From: Flammeovirga agarivorans
GTDB lineage: Bacteria > Bacteroidota > Bacteroidia > Cytophagales > Flammeovirgaceae
NCBI RefSeq assembly: GCF_012641475.1
Contig: NZ_JABAIL010000007.1
Span: 62,001-126,000, forward strand
Length of the DNA stretch: 64,000 nt
Reading direction: 5' to 3'
Each line of letters begins with the position of its first letter. Position 1 is the first letter of the stretch. Position numbers and translations under genes: made by a program. Below the pieces are notes generated by a model that was given only the letters and a program-made list of their open reading frames with translations, searched no databases and was not told where the DNA came from. Positions 17,001-27,700 of the stretch are shown piece by piece.

Positions 17001-20000
17001 ACCTCGTTCATCTTCTGTAATTAAGCTTACCTTATGAATTCCTGGTTCAAAATAATTGATAAAGGCTCCTTCAGAAGTAGGGAAATATGTTTCTTTTCCA
17101 TCCTCTCTTTCAATATTCCAGTGCCAAGTAACAATATCAATTTGTGCGTTATTGATATCATCGTATCTAGGTCTTGAATTTCCTGTAGTACCATCAGCAA
17201 GATCCTGAATCTGAATAAACTGAGGACAAGAGACAGAGGTGTATTCTGGAGTAAAGCCAGCTTCAGCTGTTAAAACTGCAGGGACATCAATATTAAATGA
17301 GCTTGTTGATGTACAGCCAATAATGTCTTCAGCTGTTAATGTTACTTGGTATTGCCCAGTCTCAATTTGTGAGAAAATAAAGATAGAATCATTATGTATG
17401 CCTCTTACAGTATTAGATGGAGAAATGGTTTCTGTTTCGCCAGTAGTAAGGTTGGTAATATCCCAAATAAAGATGCCTTCTTCTTCATAAGAAGTGAAAA
17501 AGTTCTCATATGTGATTTTTGGGTCGATAGTAACCTCTACATAATCACACTGATAATAATAACTCGCAGTTGCAGAAGAGAGGTAATCTTTAGGCCCCGT
17601 AATATATGTAGGTATAGTTTGTTTTACACTACATCCATCAATAAAGACTTCTAATGAAACTTCATAAGCTTCATGTTGGTTGGCTTTTGTATCTGTAAAA
17701 GTATAGTCAAAAGAGTCTTGTATCGGAGCTGTTGTACCACTTACGATAGGAACACCATCAATAGACCAGACCCAAGATTGTAATTCATCATCTTCAATTC
17801 TAAGATCATACATCGAGTAGTTAATCGTAGAACCAGCACATACAGAGTCAGCTGTAGAAGTCATCTGAAAACCTTTTACATCAATAATAGTATCAAACTC
17901 AACCTCACAACGGCTTCTACGGTCGTACATTTCTAAACGCAAATCATAAGAACCTAATCGGTTAAAAGAATAATCGAATTGCTGATCATATATACTATCA
18001 TTATTGATGATCCATAGAAAGGTTACTGGATGGGTATCAAAATGCTCATAGTCTGTTCGGAAGTTGAAAGTTTGACCTAAACAGATAGTACTAGGTGATC
18101 TATCGTCTGTTTCATCAAGCCCCCAAATCATTTCAGAAACGATCGGAGCGGATGAGAAAATGGTGGTGTCATAACGAATTACCTCACAATATTCTAAGCT
18201 ATTCTCTAATAAAGAAGTAGGATCGTCAAGGTATAATTCAGTATATACTGTATCACCATCCTGCACAATAAGATTATAGTCTGGATGATCATTTGGAGAT
18301 TCACTTACGGTTGTTGTTGTTAATGTAAGATGTTGATCAGCTTTATTATGTTTACTTGAACCGACCCTAAATGTCCAGTCAAATGGTCCATCATGTCCTG
18401 TTGAGGTATTCTGAATATAAAAATTGGATGCATTACAAAGTGTTTTAACTACAGAGTAATCAGGGTTTGGTGTTAAGATGTTAATCTCTTGAGTAAATAC
18501 CTCCGACGTACAGCCATAATGTTTTGCTCTTAGACCAACAGTTACAGTACCTTCTTCAACACCAATAAATTCATGTGTAATCGAACCATCTCTTTCTTCA
18601 GTTACTTCCCATTTTCCACCTCTATTTAAATCGAAGTTCCATTCATAAATGGTTTCATTGAGGTTGACACCATCTTCAGCATCAGTCGTTAAGTTTTCGA
18701 AATAGAAGGAGGTGCCATTACAAATTGTAGTATCCGGAATATGAAATTTCGGGTACACTTCTCCACCAGATTGAAGCACTTCAAAAAAAGTATAACGGCA
18801 ACCTTCTTCTAGCTTAACAACAATCTTCGAGACGTAAAGTCCCATTGGCAGGTCGGTGTAAGAAATTGAATTGGTGACACTACTTTCATACAATTCATTT
18901 GTCTTTAGGTCTCTAATGGTCCATACAATACTCTCAGGTTCTTTTTCATACTCTAAAGTATCTTCGAATAATGTGAAACTGAGGTCAGATGAAATAGGAG
19001 CACAGCCTTTTATTTTTCCTTTTAGTTTGATACTTATTTCTTTAGACGAAACTTTCTTCTGATCAAGAGTACATTCTCCACCATTTTTCACTCCAATAAG
19101 TTGAATAGTATGATCACCATAACCACTTAAAATTATGGTTTCATCGATCCCATCGTAAGTTGAAACGGTACTTACTTCACCATCAACATAATGATAGGTT
19201 TTCCAATAATAGCTCTCGTATTTAGCTAATGGTCTACGATTTTCTATTTCGACGTTTACACTAAAATCTTCACCACAATAAACCTCTTGATCTGTTGTAA
19301 AAGCAATTTCAAGGGCATCTTTAAAAGTAGGAACAGTCACAGTATCTGTAATTACACATCCGCCAGCATAGGCTTTTGGATACATGTCAATATCTGCCGA
19401 AGTAATATTAGTATAAGTATGATATACTGTATCTCTTGCGAAATGAGTGACAGGTTCACTTCCATCTCCAAAATCATAGACAATCTCTAAATCAGAAGGG
19501 TAAATAGAAGTATTATGAGTATACATCACTTGATAACTCTCACATGAATTTGAAGGAATATGTTTTTGTATTAAACTATCCTCAACTGCAGTGTAAAAGC
19601 GTTGTGTCGTTAATACTGGAGTACAAGAACCACTATATGCGACTAAAGATACATCATAAATAAATTGTCCTTCCTTGTTAAATGTATGTGTGATATTGTT
19701 TCCTGTAGCTTGGGTGCCATCACCAAAATTCCACAAGTAAACTACATCTGGGGCTGTTCTTTTTAGTGTTTGTGCGATTGAATTGGCAGAAATAACGGCA
19801 GTATTTTCACAAACATAAGGTGAAGAAGTGATTGTCGTTTCAATATCATCATGAACAGTAAGGGATTGTGACGTATATACCTGACATCCTTCATTTGTAA
19901 TACCAATTAATGTAACATTATAAATACCGGCTAGCAATTCTTTTTGGTAAGGTGCTTCATCAATCAGATATTGTCCCACACTAAATTTATAACTTGCCAA

Positions 20001-20459
20001 TCCGGATGGATCATCAACTGAAAATTGATATTCATCTAAAGAACACCCTTGTTGTGGGTCCTCCCCAGAAATATTGGTAATCGTGAAGGTGACATCTGGA
20101 ATACCTGCAACATGAAGTACTCCATCTAATTGAGTAGAGTTTTCTCCATCTGAAATTGTTACAGAGATTGAATAATCCCCACTTTGCTGATACTGCTCTG
20201 CTGGAGTAGGTATAGTATACAAAGATGTATTTTTACCTAAATCCCAAGAATAAGTATAAGTTTTTGTAGGATCTAGTCCATCGATAAAAAATTGTAAACT
20301 TAAAGTTTCACAACCTTGCACAATGTCTCCTTCAGTAATATTAAATTCATTATCATCTCCAATAACACTTAAGTTTCTAGCTTTAAGAACTTGAGCTTCT
20401 GAAGTATGGAATACCGTTAGTGTTAGTACGATAAAAAGTAAGCAATAGATATTTCGCAT
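14007..20459 (-). CDS. Giant T9SS type B surface protein with PKD-like repeats (copy 2)
   Basis: A 2150-residue secreted protein. It starts with a signal peptide (MRNIYCLLFIVLTLTVF, cleaved after SEA). Most of the length is a chain of Ig-like and PKD-like beta-sandwich modules, seen in repeated YLWNFGDGTQATG and IVYDFGDGSEP type motifs and regularly spaced Cys pairs. The last ~95 residues are the gliding-motility-associated C-terminal domain (NPTAFTPNGDGLNDEY, SIYNRWGEIIF, GWNGTYKGKTVPSGVYT). This is the type B sorting signal for export through the type IX secretion system. The gene starts 11 bases after a PorP/SprF-like gene, its probable dedicated export partner. It is paralogous to the 2309-residue protein encoded upstream. 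An adhesive or motility role is inferred. Confidence 0.9.
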   Translation of the reverse strand: MRNIYCLLFIVLTLTVFHTSEAQVLKARNLSVIGDDNEFNITEGDIVQGCETLSLQFFIDGLDPTKTYTYSWDLGKNTSLYTIPTPAEQYQQSGDYSISVTISDGENSTQLDGVLHVAGIPDVTFTITNISGEDPQQGCSLDEYQFSVDDPSGLASYKFSVGQYLIDEAPYQKELLAGIYNVTLIGITNEGCQVYTSQSLTVHDDIETTITSSPYVCENTAVISANSIAQTLKRTAPDVVYLWNFGDGTQATGNNITHTFNKEGQFIYDVSLVAYSGSCTPVLTTQRFYTAVEDSLIQKHIPSNSCESYQVMYTHNTSIYPSDLEIVYDFGDGSEPVTHFARDTVYHTYTNITSADIDMYPKAYAGGCVITDTVTVPTFKDALEIAFTTDQEVYCGEDFSVNVEIENRRPLAKYESYYWKTYHYVDGEVSTVSTYDGIDETIILSGYGDHTIQLIGVKNGGECTLDQKKVSSKEISIKLKGKIKGCAPISSDLSFTLFEDTLEYEKEPESIVWTIRDLKTNELYESSVTNSISYTDLPMGLYVSKIVVKLEEGCRYTFFEVLQSGGEVYPKFHIPDTTICNGTSFYFENLTTDAEDGVNLNETIYEWNFDLNRGGKWEVTEERDGSITHEFIGVEEGTVTVGLRAKHYGCTSEVFTQEINILTPNPDYSVVKTLCNASNFYIQNTSTGHDGPFDWTFRVGSSKHNKADQHLTLTTTTVSESPNDHPDYNLIVQDGDTVYTELYLDDPTSLLENSLEYCEVIRYDTTIFSSAPIVSEMIWGLDETDDRSPSTICLGQTFNFRTDYEHFDTHPVTFLWIINNDSIYDQQFDYSFNRLGSYDLRLEMYDRRSRCEVEFDTIIDVKGFQMTSTADSVCAGSTINYSMYDLRIEDDELQSWVWSIDGVPIVSGTTAPIQDSFDYTFTDTKANQHEAYEVSLEVFIDGCSVKQTIPTYITGPKDYLSSATASYYYQCDYVEVTIDPKITYENFFTSYEEEGIFIWDITNLTTGETETISPSNTVRGIHNDSIFIFSQIETGQYQVTLTAEDIIGCTSTSSFNIDVPAVLTAEAGFTPEYTSVSCPQFIQIQDLADGTTGNSRPRYDDINNAQIDIVTWHWNIEREDGKETYFPTSEGAFINYFEPGIHKVSLITEDERGCYFYSDTIDVEVGGVRGITDIVQKIGYAPFTAEMNGIIEYTATDVVDISQFWTSGHGYTATDNPQSFTYENETNEDKSYLPELTFVFKIGSGQQCSYASQNDDTVTVLRLPQRTVSDIFRCAYLGDTTLAVYDSTFTPANKVTDSYSYIGEMTYQWYVDGEKISADLGGADSVVTFTQSDETSPFYVDPNGSSKTFIVESWVDALYTDFEDDSRTHWDYKQGYQKDEFTVQFEPTVILDLSLDTLSCTNKSMVFEAFETSNYQGEINSYLWSFSNGLDTTTTSNELDISFVDEGDYSVTVAAITNLSCETSSATASFSLLESPILAFSVLPTCEGLPLNIEQLSTYNTDLLTVDSSLVSSVLWSIEETGSQYSQLTPDIYLENSGDYTFQLEIAMENGCSFSYSELVTIEINTLPTDYSFDTLHCFEALGDLTIELPNNSNYDYSWEGSSNTTPIHTVSEAGTYYCTIVDNSKSTACERVVEVEVIEPRITPVLQWENVCLGESMTIDASSSFSNVDEDTLTYQYFWNINASFDTVTTSPSLSYTFTTEGTQNISLALLPSQGCLSQTISQDVEIHYLPEVAFEIDTVCQNEPAYFINYSRHLDQLINRSSDQIASVQWDFEYNGTTPNYTSTDINPTHQYDTHGDHNILLSVTTIYGCTVSSEGQIHIREIPEVDLIEDQVICYGEVVTLTVNGGISQLWSTNSNEKQITVAPEEDTFYTVTVDNELGCSVTDTVWVYVIPTFEDTATVYEVCEGIEIELSANVSEYENITQAYSWSSGSTNQTILVDQPGNYTVTNTIVHDSGKECIITKTYEVIYRDLPPSFASIDTVACFDDGFKIELQAPQGDGYVYYWHDTGETTSSVLRSEQDTYAVTITDTSYPTACETYTEIFVDEICGDDFFNPTAFTPNGDGLNDEYHVHSKHAVDIQVSIYNRWGEIIFAKNYENSDAAKEEGEGWNGTYKGKTVPSGVYTAVVSYTSELNGTQHRTSNQITILR

Positions 20460-20470
20460 ATTTATTTCAT

Positions 20471-21529
20471 CTAAAAATTAGGAATCGGACATTCATCTGA
20501 TGGAAGACCTGATTTCCCTTTTTTATTTTTCTTTCTGTAGTTTTTATAAAAGTCAAAGTCGTAGCGCAATGATATTTCATGACTTGTTCCCTCAGAGACA
20601 GCTAACCCTCCAATAGGATGGTCATAACTGTAACCGAAAGTTATTCGTTTCACCTGAACACCAGACATAATCACAATAGCATCATGATTGAACTGATTAG
20701 GGTGGTCATTTTCTTTTACAATTAAGCCTCTATACCATAAACCTAGAATTAGAGGCTTGTAATTAAAGTTTACTCCTGTACTTAATTGGTCACTTCTTCC
20801 TTGTGCTTGATAATGCATCATAAAAGAAATGGTTTTATCATCGTAATCAGGTACAGAATTATGCCATCTATAAGTTAAAGGAATGCGATACCCAGCATTT
20901 ATTGAGAAACGCAACGGCAATTGATCATTTCCGGTTTCATACCTTGTAATAGAAGGTTGGTTGATATGATAAAATGAAGTACCAATCCAAAAATCTTTTC
21001 CATAAAAAAGTAACCCTGAAGATATATCTGCATAAATCAGAGAAGTATTGCCAACACTCTCTCTTGTAGCATTATTTGTGATTCCATCATCATCAATCTG
21101 ATCACCAAATATCAAGTTGTAGAATCCAAGGGATGATTGCTCAAACCCAATTTGTAAGCCAAACGAAAGTGTGTATTTTTTATCTATTTTTAGTTTATAT
21201 CCACCTGTAGCGTTAACAATAGTTCTATCGTAATGTGCCCCAGTTCCTGTTCCAATTATATCTTCATGTACTTGAAACCCCAGTGAAATATTCTTCTTAG
21301 GAATAGGAGTGTCAAATGCACCAATCACTGTCATGTAGTTGGAAGGTAAACCTACCCATTGGTTTCTATAATTTAACACAGCTCTTCCATCTCCACTTGT
21401 TCCAACTAAAGCGGGGTTCAGGTATAGAGGCGATGCATAATATTGTGATAGTTGTGCATCTTGTGCGTACGATGATACATTATAGAAAGATAGTATCGTG
21501 AAAGTAAATAGAATAAAGTAGTTTCTCAT
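20471..21529 (-). CDS. PorP/SprF-family outer-membrane protein (copy 2)
   Basis: A 352-residue protein with a signal peptide ending SYAQ, then the family signature AQLSQYYASPLYLNPALVGT and NYRNQWVGLPSNY, followed by about 14 amphipathic strands. PorP/SprF proteins are outer-membrane partners of type IX secretion; SprF is required for secretion of the adhesin SprB in Flavobacterium. The C-terminus is basic (YRKKNKKGKSGLP) then ends DECPIPNF. It is followed after 11 bases by a giant type B substrate and shares most of its length with the second copy at 28672-29742. Confidence 0.9.
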   Translation of the reverse strand: MRNYFILFTFTILSFYNVSSYAQDAQLSQYYASPLYLNPALVGTSGDGRAVLNYRNQWVGLPSNYMTVIGAFDTPIPKKNISLGFQVHEDIIGTGTGAHYDRTIVNATGGYKLKIDKKYTLSFGLQIGFEQSSLGFYNLIFGDQIDDDGITNNATRESVGNTSLIYADISSGLLFYGKDFWIGTSFYHINQPSITRYETGNDQLPLRFSINAGYRIPLTYRWHNSVPDYDDKTISFMMHYQAQGRSDQLSTGVNFNYKPLILGLWYRGLIVKENDHPNQFNHDAIVIMSGVQVKRITFGYSYDHPIGGLAVSEGTSHEISLRYDFDFYKNYRKKNKKGKSGLPSDECPIPNF

Positions 21530-21574
21530 GTAGTATATAAAGCAATGAAATGAGAATAGAGTACTAATCAGTCA

Positions 21575-21655
21575 AAAAAAATAAGCCTTTTCGGTACATT
21601 TATTTATATAAATCGTACGGTAAATATAAATAATCGTTTTACCAAAAAGGCTTTT
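21575..21655 (-). terminator. Terminator of the first adhesin operon
   Basis: AAGCCTTTT from 21583 pairs with AAAAGGCTT ending 21653, and the arms extend inward through GGTA/TACC. Read on the minus strand it ends in a T run of eight. It separates the two PorP-adhesin units, so each has its own transcript or at least a strong stop between them. Confidence 0.75.
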
Positions 21656-21720
21656 TCTGTAGTCAAAGTGCGTTACAAATAGTTACATCCTTTGTAATTA
21701 CCCATTACAGAGCATTACAA

Positions 21721-24700
21721 TCATCGAATAACGGTAACATGAGACGATTCTCTATGATGGGAGCCATCAAGCTCACTATCGTACTCAATGATAACCGTAT
21801 ACACTGAACCAGGTACTAATTTACCTCTCCACTTAGCGTCCCAACCTTGACCTTCAGTCCTAGCCTGATCGGAGTCAGCATATCTTCGGTTGAAGATGAT
21901 TTCACCCCATCTATTATAGATGGTTAAGTCGATGTTTAATGCATATTTAGATCTAATCAGAAACTCGTCATTTAAACCATCTTGGTTTGGAGTCATTGCT
22001 GTTGGGGTATGCATTTTTGGTGGACAAATATCAGTGACCTGAATACTTGTTATTGTTTCACATTCAGTATCGTAATTTGCATCTATAATTCTGACAGTAT
22101 ATTCACCTTCTTCGTCTCTTTTTACGGATGAAGTAGTTTCTCCTGTATCTTCCCAATAATATAAAAAGCCATTGTCTTGCGGTGCTTGAAGTTCTATTTC
22201 TATCGCCGTTTCAAAACAAATGACTGTATCTGTTACAGCGAATTCAGGAGGTAGTGGACGGTGTATCACTTCGAATGTTTGAGAAAATGTACATTCCTTT
22301 CCACTTTCATGTAATACTGTATTGACAACAGAATATTCCCCTGGTTCACTAACGGTAATTGTAGAAGAAGTTTCTCCTGTTGACCAAACAAAACCTTGAG
22401 TAGTTCCAGAGTAGTTTCCAATATTTGCATCTAATGTTACTTCTTCAGTCTCACAGACTTCATAAACTACTTGTTCTGTTTCGATTTTTGGAATAACAAA
22501 TACAGTAACAGAGTCATAGCTAACACATCCAAATTCATTGGTAACCATAACTGAATACGTTTGATCTTCTGTAGGTTGAACAGTAATATTTCCACTTGTT
22601 TGGTTATTACTCCATAAATAAACGACTCCACCTTCTGCTGTTAAATCTGCTGTTTCACCTTCACAGATATAGAAGTCTTCAGTAATGGTAATCGTTGGTT
22701 CAGGATGTACATTTAATTCTCTTTCGAAGCGTTTTATACACCCATTAGTAGTTGTTATTTGTAGTAAGACATTAAATGTTCCGACTTCATTATATAAGTT
22801 TCTTGGTGAAAATTCTTCTGAGGTAAAGTTGTCCGATACACCATCATAATTGAAGTCCCATTCTACTTTAGCTATACCAAAATCACCTGATCGAAGATTT
22901 CTCCCTTCAAGCGTTGAAAGGTTGATAAATTCTGCTTCATTAAATACACAGATATCTTCAACACTAAAAGAGGGTTCGGGAAGTTCAAAAACCGTAACAT
23001 TGTTTATGATCTCTTCTGAAGAACAACCTCCAACTGGAGTAACTACCAATGAAACCGCTTGAATACCGTGTGTAGGGAAAGTATATTCTAGTATTGGAGT
23101 AGTTGTGGTGGTATCAAATCCAGATAAATTCCAAGCATATTCAACTGTAATATCATCTGTATTAATATAGTCAGCCGTTAATGTTGTTGGGAAACCAACA
23201 CAAACACTAGTCGCTGTAAAATTGGCATCAGTGATTGGATCAATCACCTCAACAGAAGTATAAGTTTCACAATTGGTTGTATCTGAGGTATCGATAATAG
23301 TTACAGAGTAAACGCCAATTTGACTCCTTGTTACTGACGAAGTAGTTTCTCCTTGATCCCATAAGTAAGTATAACCTGGTTGTTCTGGTGCTTGAATAGT
23401 AATGTCTCCAGTATTAAAGCAATGTACTAAAGTATCTTGATCAAATTCTTGAGGCAATTCATTAAATACTGCTCTAAATGTTTTTACTAAAGTACAATAC
23501 TGACCATCAGGTCTGAGTACTCTGTTTGTTATTGTGTAATCACCAGTTTCAGTAACTGTTATACTAGAGGTAGTTTCACCATTAGACCAATCAAAATTTT
23601 CTACTGTCCCTTCAAATTCATTAATACTACCGTCTAGCTCAATCGTTTCCCCTTCACAGGCTCTAAATTCAGTAAGTGATTCTCTGAAAGTTGGAATCAT
23701 ATAAATCTTCACACTGTCTTCTGTTAAGCAACCAAATTCATTCCATGCTTTAACATAATATGTAGTAGAATCTGCGGTAGGAGTGACTGTAATACTAGGT
23801 GTCGTTTCACTTGTACTCCATTCGTATGTTGTGCCTCCAATAACTGATAGAGTGATAGACTCACCAAAACAAATGTAGGTGTCTTCATCAGGTGTTATTG
23901 ATGGAAGTGGGTTGATAGTGACTTCCTTTATTATTTCTTCTACACATCCAAAAACAGTATATACTTCCAATTTCACTTCGTAAGTTCCTTCTGAAGGGAA
24001 AATATACTCTGGTGAAATGGTATTTGAATGTACAACAGTAGGAGCATTTAAATGATCAAAATACCAACGAACTTCTTGTATTGTTGTAGAATCTGTTGAT
24101 AGTAATGTTCCATTAAATGAAGATAGGTTATCGAATGTGGTAGGTTCACCAAGACAAACAGTAGTTGATGAGAAATCAACCGTTGGAATTGGTTCAACCA
24201 CAACTTGTTTTGTAATTGATGCCTCGTTACAGAGATTATCAGAAGTGATGGTCATAGTGATATCATAAGTTCCTTCGGTTGTAAACTTATATTTTAATAC
24301 ACTATCTTCTTGAGCTATTGTCTCAATGATATTTGAACCATCAGAAATTTCAAATGTATAGTTTGTGATCGTTCCTCTACTGAATGGTGTAAAACCAGAC
24401 GCACTGGCATCGAATGTTGCAGAATCGTATAAACAGATAGAGGTAATTTCTTCTAATTCTGGAGTTAAGGTGGGATCATACTTCACATTAAATGTCCTTT
24501 CTGAAGATGCAGTTTCTGTATCAGTATGATTATATGCAGGATTAACATAGTCTACATACTCAGCATCTACCCAAATTTTTAATGTATAATCGCGGCCATC
24601 CTCATCGTCAGGATCAACTTCAAAATATCCACCGGTATTTCCATAGGTGAATGTTACAACAGAATCCATACCTCCATCAGCTTCAGGAATAAGGTTGCCA

Positions 24701-27700
24701 TCTACAAACCATTGGTATTTAGTTTCTCCTTTATAACTAAATTTCCCAGGGATGTCTACATTGGCTACTTCAAAAGTTTTATCATAACCTTCTACAGTTG
24801 TATCTCCTGCCGATGTACATAAATGAATATCACCCAATACAACCTCTGGAATACGGAAAACTGAAATAAATTCATCTGATACAGCACCATAATCACAGCT
24901 GGATATAGTGCCATTAGGCGCTTGAATTTGAGATTGGAAAATCAACTTAGGAGTATAACTAACATCTTGATTTAAAGCATAAGTAAACTCCTGAATTTGA
25001 TTGTCTCCACCATCACCATAATCTGAATCCCAGATGTATTCGATACTAATTACATCATCAGAAACATATCCAGGAATAGCTTCCATAGAAGTAGTTAGAG
25101 GAGCATAACCTGCTTTTTTATAGATGTAAAATGAGCCACTAACTCCGCCAACTTCTAAAACAAAGTCATCTGCAGTGAAAGTACATCCTTCAGCATCTTC
25201 TGTTGTTAATTTTATTATATAATCACCAGGTTCAAAGAAATAACTAATTGATCCTGAGGTTTCTTCTAACATGAATACTGTACTGCCGCCTTTTTCAATG
25301 GCCCATGTCCATTTAGTGATAGGGACAATATTACCATCCGCATCTGTTCGAGTAATGGAATTTCCATCGGTGTTATCTGCCAAATCAGTAAATGTAATTG
25401 ATGATGGACAGTCAAGTGATAACTCACTTGGTGTAAACCTAGCTTCTCCAATAGGTAATTCAGGGACATCAAAAGTGATTTCATCAGTGACTGAGCATCC
25501 GTTTTGGTCTGTAATCGTTAACTCTATGGTGTATTGCCCCTCAGTGAAAGAATTAAACTGATAGATATTACTGCTTTGTGCATCAGGTGTTACTGTCGTT
25601 GTGCTTCCGTCAGGAGCTGTAATATTCCACAATGTTGAACCATTTTGAATATTGTAGACGGTTTCATCAGTAATTTTTGGATCAACATATGTTTCAATGT
25701 AATCACACTTATATACGAAGTTTATATAATCATCGACATCACCTGAAAAATCAAGTTGAGGTTGCGTCACTCTAGTATTTTCAAAAACTTCTAAAGGACA
25801 AGCATCCGAATAAACTCTTAGGTAAACTCTTTTAGACCTCCTTTGTGGATTATTTACATAGGTATAAGTGTATGTAAAATCATCAATAACATTAGTTGAT
25901 CCTGAAGATTCCATAATAGCTGTAGATCCATCTCGGTTGTCGACCCACCATTCCCAAGTAATATTTGGAGCATTTAAAATACTACCAGCATCTACTGAAT
26001 AGGTTACTGGTTCACCCAAACATATATTATTTTCACTATCACTAATTGAGAGTGTCATTTCGTATACATTGATCGTACCGCTCTTTAATTGATCAGAACA
26101 ACCATTATCATAGTTTACATCTACTTCAAATTCCCATGTGCCTTCTTCAGTAAATGTATAATTTGGGCGTCTACTTGTAATATTTACTATGGATCCTGTA
26201 TTTGTATTTGTAAAAGTCCACTCATAGGTTCCTGCATCAGAAACACCTGGATTAAAGTAGATAGGGGTGCTTGTACAAACATCACTTGGCATATTATAGT
26301 TAGTACTTGATTCTCCCCAAGTAATGGCCAGTGGGTCTGGTTTTAAAGCTACTGTAACACTACTAGAAAATTCATCCTCACAATAAGTTGGAGGTTGAAT
26401 TGTAGGTTGAGAACCAGTATTGTACACAGTTAATGTCACATTCAGCGTCTCACCATAAGTGACGTTTAAATCTTTATATAGTTGATCATTAATGATATCA
26501 TGGTTTTCATCAGTGGTACGAATCTGTTCAGTTCTACCATTTACTTCAAAATCCCAGACATATTCACCTCCTGTAGATGCGCCCGATGATAAATTTTGGA
26601 TTGTAATAGAATTAGGATCGCAGACATCTGTGATGAGGAGGTCAAAATTAGCTCTTGGGATAATAACATTGATCTTTTGGAACACTGGATCGGTTTCACA
26701 ACCATCTTGTCTAGCCCAAAATCCAACGATATACTCTCCATCATCTAAATCGTCATAGGTAAATTGCCCATCACCACCAACATTGTTAGCTGGAGTCCAA
26801 TTAGGGTTATTGACATCCGCTACGTTATAATCCCAAAAGTATTGAATATCATTATCAGGAATCGAACTAACAGTTGTGTTATTAAAGTCGACTACTGTTC
26901 CATTACACACATTTGGTTCTATCAATCCATCATTTCCATCAATTTCAATAGAGAAAGCTAGGTTGATTTTCTCCCCAACTCTTAATACTTCAGTGACAGT
27001 AGAAGTACATCCATTACCAAAATCTAGATCAATAGTGATGTCGTATTCATCTGCTGCTAGATTACTTAAATTAAAGGTAGTGTTTGAGCTATTGTCGTTA
27101 AACCCTGTATTTCTACCATTTATGGTCCAAGTCCTTGATACCGATGTATCAGTAATAGGACTGCCATTTTGAGTTAAAGAATAATCTAAATCTAAACTAT
27201 GAAATTCACAATCATCAATAATACCGTCAATTGACACAACAATGGGAGTTGATGTAATAACTATTTCGTCTATCACACACTCACCAAAGTCGTTGGCAAC
27301 TAATTCGATAGTATAAGTTCCATAACTAGAAAATGTATAGGAAGGAGTGGTGTTATTCACTTCATCCTGATCATTAGTACCCTTTAATCGCCAAAAAAAG
27401 TTGGTCACATTATTTAGGTTATCTATTCCTAAATTAACGGTGAAATTATTATCAGTACAAAACTCTGTTTGATCTGCGGTAATTGAAATTCCGCTTAACG
27501 TCATAGGAGGTACAGTAATCACCTCACTGTAAGCACATCCATTATCCAATGTACTTGTGATTGTATATTGAATATTAGCATTTGTAGAATTGGTAAAGTT
27601 GTGACTTACACTGTTTGGAAGTTGTGTAGTTTGTGTTGAACTGCCATCACCAAAATCCCAAGTAATATTATCACCGTCTAAATTACTTGGAAGAGTAGGA

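Noticed and set aside
22850-27172. Several plus-strand frames of 65-98 codons opposite the giant adhesin
   Set aside because: They are antisense shadows of a clearly coding sequence with PKD motifs; none has a family pattern or promoter.
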